Shown: one piece after another, positions 1 through 7,642 of the stretch
How the letters are laid out: every line of letters starts with the position of its first letter
Numbering within the stretch: position 1 is the stretch's first letter
NCBI RefSeq assembly: GCF_031846485.1
Contig: NZ_JAVRHQ010000022.1
Span: 1 to 64,000 of the forward strand
DNA length: 64,000 bases
Source of the DNA: Autumnicola tepida
Lineage (GTDB): Bacteria > Bacteroidota > Bacteroidia > Flavobacteriales > Flavobacteriaceae
Direction: 5' to 3'
Made by a program: the position numbers and the translations under genes
The notes under the pieces: generated by a model
Told to the model about the DNA's origin: nothing
Database searches by the model: none
Seen by the model: the letters and a program-made list of their open reading frames with translations, nothing else

Positions 1-26
1 TTCCTTTGTTCTAAAGATTGCTTTTT

Positions 27-1433
27 TTAGACGTGCAGCGCCCTATTATCTGTTGCCGCAAGGGCCGCTTCTTTTACCGCTTCAGCAAAAGTTGGGTGGG
101 CATGGCTCATACGTGAAATATCCTCGGCAGAAGCGCGGAATTCCATCGCGGTCACCGCTTCAGCAATAAGATCGGCCGTACGGGCACCAATCATATGCAC
201 TCCAAGCACCTCATCGGTTTTCTCATCAGCCAGTATTTTTACGAGTCCGTCAAGATCCCCGCTTGCCCTGGAACGGCCTAGAGCACGCATTGGGAACTTT
301 CCTTCTTTATATTTTACTCCTTCTTCTTTTAATTGCTCTTCAGTCTTACCTACAGAGGCTACTTCGGGCCAGGTATAGACCACGCCGGGAATAAGGTTAT
401 AATCTACATGAGGTTTCTGGCCGGCGAGGGTTTCAGCAACAAAAGTACCTTCCTCTTCAGCCTTATGGGCGAGCATCACGCCACGAACCACATCACCAAT
501 AGCATAAATATTATCTGCAGTGGTTTTTAGATGGTCGTTTACCTTTACCCTACCCCTGTCATCCAGCTCCACTCCGGCAGCTTCAGCATTTAATCCATCA
601 GTAAAAGGACGGCGGCCAACAGAAACCAGGCAGTAATCCCCTTTCAGTTCTACTTCCTTATCTTTTTTATCATCGGCTTTCACGATAACCTCATCGCCGT
701 TACGCTCTACAGATTTCACTTTGGTGCTCACGTGGAATTTTACGCCCTGCTTTTTAAGCACTTTGGTCAACTCTTTGGAAAGAGCACTATCCATGATTGG
801 AATAATCCTGTCCATAAACTCCACCACGGTAACTTCTGCACCCAGGCGGCGGTACACCTGGCCAAGCTCCAGGCCAATTACACCACCTCCAATCACGATC
901 ATATGTTTTGGAATTTCCTTCAGCTTAAGCGCCTCGGTAGAAGTGATCACGCGCTCCTTGTCCAGCTCGATAAATGGCAAATTGGAAGGTTTGGAACCTG
1001 TGGCGATAATGGTATTTTTAGCTTCTATGGTTTCAGATTCCCCTTCAGAAGCCTCAATTTTTATATGGGTTTTATCTTCAAAAGAACCAACCCCGTGAAT
1101 AACATCAATTTTATTCTTGTCCATTAGGAATTTCACGCCGTCGCAGGTCTGGCTAACCACAGAAGATTTTCGTTTCATCATTTGCTCCAGGTTTACCTTT
1201 ACCTCTCCCGGAATTTCAATCCCGTGCTCTTCAAAATGTGCCACGGCATCGTGATAATGATGTGAAGAATCCAAAAGCGCCTTACTGGGAATACAGCCTA
1301 CATTAAGGCAGGTACCGCCAAGGGTGGAATATTTTTCTATGATCGCAGTTTTCATTCCCAATTGTGCACAGCGGATGGCCGCCACGTAACCACCGGGACC
1401 TGAACCTATAACCGCAACATCATATTTACTCAT
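27..1433 (-). CDS. lpdA: Dihydrolipoyl dehydrogenase (E3)
   Basis: A flavoprotein that reoxidises the dihydrolipoyl groups of the pyruvate, 2-oxoglutarate or branched-chain dehydrogenase complexes with NAD+. In the 468-residue product the FAD-binding motif GSGPGGYVAA begins at about residue 10. The redox disulfide is C42/C47 in GGTCLNVGCIPSK, the NAD-binding motif is GGGVIGLELG, and the C-terminal catalytic His-Glu dyad lies in HAHPTFAEAV. Length is normal for the family. The reading frame is open for 14 more codons upstream, but the ATG at 1433 puts MSKYDVAVIGSG exactly at the family N-terminus. No other dehydrogenase-complex subunit is adjacent. The gene is divergent from the antiporter gene across about 240 bp. 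Confidence 0.95.
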   Translation of the reverse strand: MSKYDVAVIGSGPGGYVAAIRCAQLGMKTAIIEKYSTLGGTCLNVGCIPSKALLDSSHHYHDAVAHFEEHGIEIPGEVKVNLEQMMKRKSSVVSQTCDGVKFLMDKNKIDVIHGVGSFEDKTHIKIEASEGESETIEAKNTIIATGSKPSNLPFIELDKERVITSTEALKLKEIPKHMIVIGGGVIGLELGQVYRRLGAEVTVVEFMDRIIPIMDSALSKELTKVLKKQGVKFHVSTKVKSVERNGDEVIVKADDKKDKEVELKGDYCLVSVGRRPFTDGLNAEAAGVELDDRGRVKVNDHLKTTADNIYAIGDVVRGVMLAHKAEEEGTFVAETLAGQKPHVDYNLIPGVVYTWPEVASVGKTEEQLKEEGVKYKEGKFPMRALGRSRASGDLDGLVKILADEKTDEVLGVHMIGARTADLIAEAVTAMEFRASAEDISRMSHAHPTFAEAVKEAALAATDNRALHV

Positions 1434-1674
1434 AATCTTATATTTTTGTGTTGATTTTTTAAAAATTAGACACAAAAGTACGACTATTCTCTACAATCAC
1501 CAATGCCGGGCAAAGGCTTTATAAAACTTTAAGAGCTAAATTTCAACTGAATAAGATGCCGCCCACACACGACTGCCGCTTAATTCTTGCATAGCTTCAG
1601 GCAAAATCGTAACATTACCAGCCAGAAACCCAGAAGCTCTGGCCTCATCTGCAACTTTATACAATTTATACTGA

Positions 1675-3177
1675 ATGGAAACAGAAAAGCACTTTCCCGA
1701 AACCGAGCATATTGTTAAAAACCGAGAACTGAACATTTGGGAGGCTTTAATTCCTGTTTTCGCATTGATTTTAATGCTGGGCTTTAACGTGCTTTTTGTT
1801 TACGGAGATGATGCCCTTAGCGGCTCAAACCAGTTTATTTTATTGCTCGGGGGCGCTGTTGCCGCCATCGTAGGCTACTTCAACAAAGTAAAGTTTGATG
1901 ACATGATAGATGAAGTGGCCGCCAATATTCAGAGTACGGCAGGCGCCATTCTAATCCTTCTAATGGTTGGGGCACTTGCGGGCACCTGGATGGTTAGCGG
2001 GATTATTCCCACCATGATTTATTACGGGCTTCAAATATTGAACCCCACCATTTTTCTCGCGGCCACGGTAGTGATTTGTTCGGTGATCTCGGTAGCAACG
2101 GGAAGTAGCTGGACCACCTCTGCAACCGTGGGAATTGCTCTTATAGGGATTGCCGATGCTTTGGGGATAAGCCTGGGCATGACTGCGGGAGCAATACTAT
2201 CCGGAGCTTACTTTGGCGATAAAATGTCTCCTTTAAGTGATACCACCAATCTCGCCCCGGCTATGGCGGGAACAGACCTCTTTACCCATATTAAATACAT
2301 GGCCATTACCACCGTGCCCACAATTACTGTAACACTAATCATTTTTATCATCATTGGGTTAAACCTGGATACCACCGGTACAACCGATACTTCGGCCATC
2401 TTAAATTCTATTGATGCCGCTTTTAATATCAGCCCCTGGTTATTCGCGGTTCCCGTGATTGTAATTTTTCTCATTGTTAGAAAAACTTCCCCGCTTGTGG
2501 CGCTACTTATAGGAACCCTTCTTGGAGCCGCGGCAGCGCTTATTGTGCAGCCGGATATCGTTAAGGAAATTAGTGGCAGTGAGGAGCTGAATTTTATAAG
2601 CGGCTACAGAGGAATTATGAATGCCATTACCGTAGATACCGCCGTACAAACAGATTCTGAAGCCCTGAACGACCTTTTTGCTTCCAGCGGAATGGCCGGA
2701 ATGCTGGGTACCATCTGGCTCATTATTTGCGCGATGGTTTTTGGAGGCATTATGGAAGCCATAGGCGCGCTTTCCAGGATTAGCAAGGCACTGCTTGATT
2801 TATTTCACACCGTTTTCGGGCTTTTCGCCAGTACGGTTTTTAGCTGTATCGCGCTGAATGTTACGGCATCAGACCAGTACCTCGCTATTGTGGTGCCCGG
2901 AAAAATGTTCGCCAACGCATACCGGGATAAAGGCCTGGCTCCTGAAAATTTAAGCCGCTCCCTGGAAGATTCCGGCACGGTAACTTCAGTACTTGTTCCG
3001 TGGAACACCTGCGGCGCATATCACAGTGGCGTTTTGGGCGTACCGGTTGCTTCGTATTTTGGCTACGCCATTTTCAATTACCTCAGCCCGTTTATGACCT
3101 TGCTTTTTGCCGCTTTACACATCAAAATCAGGCATTTAAGCAGCAAAAGCAATTCTGCCAAACCAGCAAAAGCCTAG
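1675..3177 (+). CDS. NhaC-family Na+/H+ antiporter
   Basis: A 500-residue polytopic membrane protein with about 11-12 hydrophobic segments and a short charged N-terminus. The features that point to the NhaC/YheL antiporter family are the early segment with MVGALAGTWMVSGIIPTMIYYG, the ATGSSWTTSATVGIAL stretch, AYFGDKMSPLSDTTNLAPAMAG, and the C-terminal SLEDSGTVTSVLVPWNTCGAY motif. Family members exchange Na+ for H+ across the inner membrane; some homologues instead exchange organic anions (malate/lactate), so substrate is not certain. It is followed by a 176 bp gap before the peroxiredoxin promoter and appears monocistronic. Confidence 0.9.
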   Translation: METEKHFPETEHIVKNRELNIWEALIPVFALILMLGFNVLFVYGDDALSGSNQFILLLGGAVAAIVGYFNKVKFDDMIDEVAANIQSTAGAILILLMVGALAGTWMVSGIIPTMIYYGLQILNPTIFLAATVVICSVISVATGSSWTTSATVGIALIGIADALGISLGMTAGAILSGAYFGDKMSPLSDTTNLAPAMAGTDLFTHIKYMAITTVPTITVTLIIFIIIGLNLDTTGTTDTSAILNSIDAAFNISPWLFAVPVIVIFLIVRKTSPLVALLIGTLLGAAAALIVQPDIVKEISGSEELNFISGYRGIMNAITVDTAVQTDSEALNDLFASSGMAGMLGTIWLIICAMVFGGIMEAIGALSRISKALLDLFHTVFGLFASTVFSCIALNVTASDQYLAIVVPGKMFANAYRDKGLAPENLSRSLEDSGTVTSVLVPWNTCGAYHSGVLGVPVASYFGYAIFNYLSPFMTLLFAALHIKIRHLSSKSNSAKPAKA

Positions 3178-3278
3178 ATTTAACAGGCCTTATCAGCTAA
3201 AATAGAAAGATCTTATTTTACTTACCACAAACAATAGCTTGAGCTTATTATCATATAAAAAATTAAAATTTGGAATGC

Positions 3279-3308
3279 TTGAGATACTGCATTCATTGCC
3301 TAAATTTG
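3279..3308 (+). promoter_or_regulatory. Bacteroidota-type promoter of the peroxiredoxin gene
   Basis: TTG at 3279-3281 is separated by exactly 19 nt from TAAATTTG at 3301-3308. This matches the Bacteroidota housekeeping-sigma consensus (TTG, 19-21 nt, TAnnTTTG). It lies 45 nt upstream of the peroxiredoxin ATG, so transcription would begin near 3315. Confidence 0.7.
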
Positions 3309-3353
3309 CACCAGAAAATAAAACGAAATAATAAACCTAAAAAATAAATCAAT

Positions 3354-3992
3354 ATGGCATTAGTAGGAAGAAAATTTCCAAATTTGAGCGTAAACGCTAT
3401 GAACGAAATGGGTGACACTTTTCAGTTAAACGTTCTTGAAGAAGCGCAAAAAAATAATAAGAAAGTTCTCCTTTTCTGGTATCCAAAAGATTTCACCTTC
3501 GTTTGCCCTACAGAACTTCACGCTTTTCAAAAAGCCTTGGAGGAATTTGAAAAAAGAAATGTAATGGTAATTGGAGCATCATGCGACACTCCAGAAGTAC
3601 ATTTCGCATGGTTGAATACTCCTAAAGACAATGGTGGAATTGAAGGCGTAACTTACCCAATTCTTGCAGACTCTAACAGGAACCTTGCTTCAAGACTTGG
3701 AATCCTGGACATTACCAACGAATCTTACGATGAGGAAACAGGAGATTTAACTGTGGAAGGAGATAACGTAACGTACAGAGCTACTTACCTTATAGACGAG
3801 GAAGGAACTGTTTTTCATGAAGGTGTGAACCACATGCCACTTGGTAGAAACGTAAACGAATTTCTTCGTTTGATCGATGCTTATACTCACGTACAGGAAA
3901 AAGGAGAAGTATGCCCTGCAAACTGGGAAGAAGGTAAAGAAGCAATGAATGCCGACAGAGAAGGCGTTGCGTCTTACCTTAGCTTAAACTAA
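3354..3992 (+). CDS. Typical 2-Cys peroxiredoxin (AhpC/Prx)
   Basis: Reduces hydrogen peroxide and alkyl hydroperoxides in the cytoplasm, using a thioredoxin-like partner as electron donor. The 212-residue protein carries the peroxidatic cysteine C51 in FTFVCPTEL and the resolving cysteine C187 in GEVCPANWEEG, so it is a typical 2-Cys enzyme. Downstream come a thioredoxin (20 nt gap) and a small protein that overlaps it. The cluster reads as a peroxidase plus its reductant. A clear promoter sits immediately upstream. OxyR control would be plausible from family knowledge, but no operator was recognised. Confidence 0.95.
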   Translation: MALVGRKFPNLSVNAMNEMGDTFQLNVLEEAQKNNKKVLLFWYPKDFTFVCPTELHAFQKALEEFEKRNVMVIGASCDTPEVHFAWLNTPKDNGGIEGVTYPILADSNRNLASRLGILDITNESYDEETGDLTVEGDNVTYRATYLIDEEGTVFHEGVNHMPLGRNVNEFLRLIDAYTHVQEKGEVCPANWEEGKEAMNADREGVASYLSLN

Positions 3993-4012
3993 AAAAAGGG
4001 AAAGAAACTGTT

Positions 4013-4327
4013 ATGATAAAAGAATTAGATAAAGATAATTTAAACGAAATAGTTGCCGAAAACGGAACGGTTGTAGTGCAGTATATGGCCGGATGGTGCG
4101 GTAACTGCCGCCTTATGAAGCCAAAATTCAAAAAGCTGGCTTCTGAAAATGAAAGCGCAAGCTTCCTGATGGTAGATGCCGAGAAATATCCGGAATCCAG
4201 GAAACTGGCTAACGTGAACAACCTGCCTACTTTCGCAACATTCAAAAATGGAAATTTCGTGAACCAGGTTCAAACCAACAAATTTGAGCCGCTAAAAGAC
4301 TTAGTGAATGAAGTTACCGGTAATTAA
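4013..4327 (+). CDS. Thioredoxin-family protein
   Basis: A 104-residue cytoplasmic protein with a single thioredoxin fold. The active site is WCGNC (W28, C29, C32), which differs from classical WCGPC by Asn in place of Pro. The cis-Pro is in NNLPTFATF. The position 20 nt after the 2-Cys peroxiredoxin suggests it is the electron donor for that enzyme; this is inferred from context. The 3' end overlaps the next gene by 20 bp in another frame, indicating translational coupling. Confidence 0.9.
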   Translation: MIKELDKDNLNEIVAENGTVVVQYMAGWCGNCRLMKPKFKKLASENESASFLMVDAEKYPESRKLANVNNLPTFATFKNGNFVNQVQTNKFEPLKDLVNEVTGN

Positions 4328-4556
4328 ACACCTTCAGCGCAACAACGAGATTGAGAAACTTGAAAATACCATAGATGTACTGGAAAGTTTCACCGAGCAC
4401 CGCTCTGTTTCTGAACAGGAAATGGACGTAATCGGGGAGTTAATCACCAATCTTTGTGGAGCCGTTGAAGTTCATAAAATGATTGAAAATGGCGATTCTG
4501 AAATGGACGCTGCAAATAATTTCGTAAAAAAGGTTTTAGGTTCAATTGATAAATAA
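4308..4556 (+). CDS. Small conserved protein, DUF6952-like
   Basis: An 82-residue soluble, mostly helical acidic protein starting MKLPVIKHLQ. I associate this family, from memory as DUF6952, with the position immediately after peroxiredoxin/thioredoxin genes in Flavobacteriia, but its function is unknown to me. It holds one Cys (ITNLCGAVEVHKM), no signal peptide and no membrane segment. Its ATG lies inside the thioredoxin gene (20 bp overlap), and a strong terminator follows 28 nt after the stop. It is therefore the last gene of the peroxiredoxin-thioredoxin operon, and a role in redox homeostasis is an inference from that. Confidence 0.75.
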   Translation: MKLPVIKHLQRNNEIEKLENTIDVLESFTEHRSVSEQEMDVIGELITNLCGAVEVHKMIENGDSEMDAANNFVKKVLGSIDK

Positions 4557-4584
4557 CCTGCTTTTTTACAACACATTAACCTCA

Positions 4585-4620
4585 AAAAAGGCTGCTTTTG
4601 TAAAATAAAGCGGCCTTTTT
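4585..4620 (+). terminator. Intrinsic terminator of the peroxiredoxin operon
   Basis: The arms AAAAAGGCTGC and GCGGCCTTTTT form an 11-bp stem with one mismatch around a 14-nt loop. A further T-rich tract (gttttt) follows. It closes the peroxiredoxin-thioredoxin-small protein operon. Confidence 0.8.
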
Positions 4621-4688
4621 GTTTTTATGATAATTTTAGTATTACTCAATCAGTTTAATCCTAAATTTATGAATCAAAAAAAATTTAT

Positions 4689-5189
4689 ATGTCACAGATA
4701 ACTTTTAAGGGAGAGCAGATTACGACTTATGGGGACCTTCCTGCCAAAGATGAAAAAGCACCGCATTTTGAACTTATAAAGACTGATCTTTCCACCGCCA
4801 CTTTAAATGATTTTAAGGGAAAAAGGGTAATTATGAACATTTTCCCGAGTATCGATACCGGCGTTTGTGCCACTTCGGTAAGAAGTTTTAATGAAAGGGC
4901 CACCGATTTAAAAAATACCGTGGTGCTTTGTATTTCCAGGGATTTACCCTTTGCCCAAAAGAGGTTTGTAGACGATGAAGGGCTGGACAATGTTATTAAC
5001 CTTTCCGATTTTAAGGAGCGTAACTTCGGAAAAGATTATGGCCTGGAAATGATTGACGGCCCACTGGAAGGCCTCCTTTCGCGGGTGGTAATTGTACTGG
5101 ATGAAAACGGAAATGTAATTCACAGCCAACAGGTGCCCGATATCGCTGAAGAACCTGATTATCTTGCAGCGCTAAAAACCCTGTTATAA
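4689..5189 (+). CDS. tpx: Thiol peroxidase Tpx lacking the usual resolving cysteine
   Basis: An atypical peroxiredoxin of the Tpx group, 166 residues, reducing lipid and alkyl hydroperoxides. The peroxidatic cysteine C60 is in FPSIDTGVCATSVRSFN, as in E. coli Tpx. The usual resolving cysteine sits in the motif LPFAQxRFC; here this reads LPFAQKRFV, so Val94 replaces it. C81 (VVLCISRD) remains. The enzyme may work as a 1-Cys peroxidase or use another thiol; this is an inference from the alignment made by eye. The stop overlaps the dgkA start (TAATG), so the two genes are coupled. Confidence 0.92.
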   Translation: MSQITFKGEQITTYGDLPAKDEKAPHFELIKTDLSTATLNDFKGKRVIMNIFPSIDTGVCATSVRSFNERATDLKNTVVLCISRDLPFAQKRFVDDEGLDNVINLSDFKERNFGKDYGLEMIDGPLEGLLSRVVIVLDENGNVIHSQQVPDIAEEPDYLAALKTLL

Positions 5190-5554
5190 TGAGAGATAGT
5201 TTCCTCGGAAAACGTATTAGAGGAGGAGGCTACGCTATGAAAGGCGCCTGGTTGTTGCTAAGGCACGAGCCCAGCGTTCAGGTGCAGTTTGTAATTGCGG
5301 TTGGGGTCACTATTGCAGGTTTCTACTTTGATATCAGCAAAACAGAATGGATGTTCCAGTTCACCGCCATTGGCCTGGTTATGGGATGTGAAGGTTTAAA
5401 CACAGCGGTGGAAGCCATGGCCGATTTTGTACACCCCGATTTTCACAGTAAAATTGGACATATTAAAGATGTAGCTGCAGGAGCAGTATTTTTTACCGCA
5501 GTAATTGCAGTGATTATCGCGGGTTTTATTTATCTCCCCTATATTTTTCCATAA
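5189..5554 (+). CDS. dgkA: Diacylglycerol kinase (DgkA family)
   Basis: A small integral membrane kinase (121 residues, three hydrophobic helices) that phosphorylates diacylglycerol or undecaprenol. The family signature ExxNTAxE is seen as GCEGLNTAVEAMAD, followed by HSKIGHIKDVAAGAVF, which holds the conserved K-D-x-A-A-G-A-V block. The start codon overlaps the tpx stop codon by one base. An alpha/beta-hydrolase gene follows after 24 nt. Because Gram-positive members prefer undecaprenol, and this sequence resembles that branch, the substrate is open. Confidence 0.9.
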   Translation: MRDSFLGKRIRGGGYAMKGAWLLLRHEPSVQVQFVIAVGVTIAGFYFDISKTEWMFQFTAIGLVMGCEGLNTAVEAMADFVHPDFHSKIGHIKDVAAGAVFFTAVIAVIIAGFIYLPYIFP

Positions 5555-5578
5555 AATTTTTAGTAATAAAACTACAGC

Positions 5579-6568
5579 ATGAAGAAGTATATCCTGTTCT
5601 TTTTAATCATTTTCACCATTGTTCCCATAAATGCCCAGGAAGAAGTTAAAGAGCTGGGAATAAGGCTCAGCAATTATGAATATCCTTACCCTGTGAACTT
5701 CTTTAAGTTCAATGCGCAGCAGGAAACTTACGAAATGGCCTATATGTATGTGCAGCCTAAAAATGCCAATGGAAAGACGGTTATGTTGCTTCATGGAAAA
5801 AATTTTAACGGCGCTTACTGGGAAACCACCATAGATGCGCTCACCAAAGAAGGATTTAATGTACTGGTACCGGACCAGCTGGGTTTTGGCAAGTCCAGCA
5901 AACCAGATTATTTTCAGTACACTTTCCAGCAGCTTGCTTTAAATACCAAAAAACTCATCGATTCCCTGGGAATAGAGAAACTGGATGTGCTCGGCCATTC
6001 CATGGGCGGAATGCTGGCAACACGCTTCACCCTCATGTACCCTGAAATTACAAATAACCTGGTTCTTGTGAACCCAATTGGCCTTGAAGACTGGAAACTG
6101 AAAATTCCGTACCAGAGTGTGAATGACTGGTATCAGCAGGAACTTAAAAAAGATTATGAGGCTATAAAAAATTACGAGAAAGAGAGTTATTACGCGGGAG
6201 AGTGGAACGAAGATTATGCCGAATGGGCGAAACTGCTGGCCGGCTGGACGCTCAATGAAAAATATCCGCTTATCGCCTGGAATTCCGCACTTACTTACGA
6301 TATGATCCTTACCCAGCCTGTAGTTTATGAGTTTGATCAAATTGAAGTGCCCACTTTATTAATTATAGGAACAAGAGATAGAACCGCACTGGGCAAAAAT
6401 CTTGTTTCTGAAGAAGTAAAAGCAACAATGGGCCTTTACGACCAACTTGGAGAAAAAACAGCAGAAAAAATTCCAAATGCCAAGCTGGTGGAAATTGAAA
6501 ATGTTGGCCATCTTCCGCATATAGAAGCTTTTGATCGTTTTATTGCCCCGTTGTTGAATTTCCTCTAA
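5579..6568 (+). CDS. Secreted alpha/beta hydrolase
   Basis: A 329-residue protein with an N-terminal signal peptide (MKKYILFFLIIFTIVPINAQ). The alpha/beta-hydrolase fold has the oxyanion region MLLHGKNFNGAYW, the nucleophile elbow GHSMGG, the acid in IIGTRDRT and the catalytic His in NVGHLPHIEA. A cap region of about 70 residues lies between elbow and acid. It is probably periplasmic. The closest named families are haloalkane dehalogenase/epoxide hydrolase-like or esterase-like hydrolases; substrate cannot be told. It may be cotranscribed with tpx and dgkA (24 nt gap). Confidence 0.85.
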   Translation: MKKYILFFLIIFTIVPINAQEEVKELGIRLSNYEYPYPVNFFKFNAQQETYEMAYMYVQPKNANGKTVMLLHGKNFNGAYWETTIDALTKEGFNVLVPDQLGFGKSSKPDYFQYTFQQLALNTKKLIDSLGIEKLDVLGHSMGGMLATRFTLMYPEITNNLVLVNPIGLEDWKLKIPYQSVNDWYQQELKKDYEAIKNYEKESYYAGEWNEDYAEWAKLLAGWTLNEKYPLIAWNSALTYDMILTQPVVYEFDQIEVPTLLIIGTRDRTALGKNLVSEEVKATMGLYDQLGEKTAEKIPNAKLVEIENVGHLPHIEAFDRFIAPLLNFL

Positions 6569-6603
6569 AAGAAAGCGAGGTTTAAGTCGCGGTAAAATTC
6601 AGC

Positions 6604-7434
6604 CTACACCGCACCTTCTCCTTCTGAAGTTACCAGGGGAATACTTAAAACAGGTACGGCAGATCTTGAAGCCATCATTCGGGTTTTACTCCTGTGCAAC
6701 AGCGATTCCCAGAAATTGTACTTTTGAGGCACCATTACCAACAAATCTGCAGGCCACCTTTTAATTTCATTTTCTATTTCTTCAATAATTTCATCAGATT
6801 CCACTTCCTTAAAGTCGTAGTTTGCATCTGTAAATTCTTTTTCTATACGCTTTCTCTCACACTTTTTCTCCATCAATTTCTGAACATGGAAAACTTCAAC
6901 TTTAGAGTCAAAAAATTCTGCCAGTTCACAGATTTTTGCTGAAATTTCATGATGCCCTTCTTTCATCTTATCATAAGCGAAAGGAATATTGTTAATACCC
7001 GAAAATCCTACCTCTTCTGGTACAGCCAGTACAGGATAACTATGTTTCATAATTGCTGAAGTGGTGGTGTTGCCAAATATGTCCTGAGCTACAGATTTTC
7101 CCGCCATTCCCATTATTATCAAATCTGCCTTGTATTTTTTAAAAAGCCGGTTGAGCTCAGTAGCAACGTCCAGCATCAGTCCAGATTCATAATGCGCCTC
7201 CAGATGTTTCTCCTCCTCCAGCCATTTACATTTTTCTTCCAGTAAGGCTGTGTTTTCTTCTTCCAGCCGGTTAAGAGCTTCTGCCGGTAAAATAGAATTT
7301 CCTAAATGTATGGGAATAGTAAAAGAGTTGAACAAAATGACCCTGGCTTCAATTTTATTTGCAAAATCTGCAGCGTAAGAAAGGGCATTTTCAGCTTCAG
7401 GAGAAAAATCGGTGGCAACAATAATAGTTTTCAT
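6604..7434 (-). CDS. Tandem-domain universal stress protein (UspA family)
   Basis: A cytoplasmic protein with two UspA domains. The first (residues 1 to about 145) starts MKTIIVATDFSPEAENAL and ends with the ATP-loop-like stretch IIMGMAGKSVAQDIFGNTTTSAIMKHSYPVLAVP. The second is more degenerate (about 150-275) and ends SRSAVPVLSIPL. Such two-domain proteins are common in Flavobacteriia. The reading frame also has an ATG three codons upstream at 7443; the one at 7434 matches the family start and has AGGA just upstream. It converges with the hydrolase gene. Confidence 0.88.
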   Translation of the reverse strand: MKTIIVATDFSPEAENALSYAADFANKIEARVILFNSFTIPIHLGNSILPAEALNRLEEENTALLEEKCKWLEEEKHLEAHYESGLMLDVATELNRLFKKYKADLIIMGMAGKSVAQDIFGNTTTSAIMKHSYPVLAVPEEVGFSGINNIPFAYDKMKEGHHEISAKICELAEFFDSKVEVFHVQKLMEKKCERKRIEKEFTDANYDFKEVESDEIIEEIENEIKRWPADLLVMVPQKYNFWESLLHRSKTRMMASRSAVPVLSIPLVTSEGEGAV

Positions 7435-7613
7435 GTCCTGCATTTTAAAATTGCTGAATAATGGATGTTATATTAAAATACAAAATAAATGTTAATATTT
7501 CTTTATAGAAATGAGAAATATCATATTTCCATTCATTCTACGTTTAATAATACCACGGAAATGTTAATTTTAAATACCTGTACCTTTTCTTTATTTTAGA
7601 TAAGGCTAATTTG

Positions 7614-7621
7614 TATTTTTG
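7614..7621 (+). promoter_or_regulatory. Putative -7 element of the ftsK operon
   Basis: TATTTTTG matches TAnnTTTG and lies 22 nt upstream of the ATG at 7643. No good TTG was found at the matching -33 position. Its position favours the ATG start over the in-frame TTG at 7619, which overlaps this element. Confidence 0.45.
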
Positions 7622-7642
7622 CCGAAATACTCCAAATCATCT

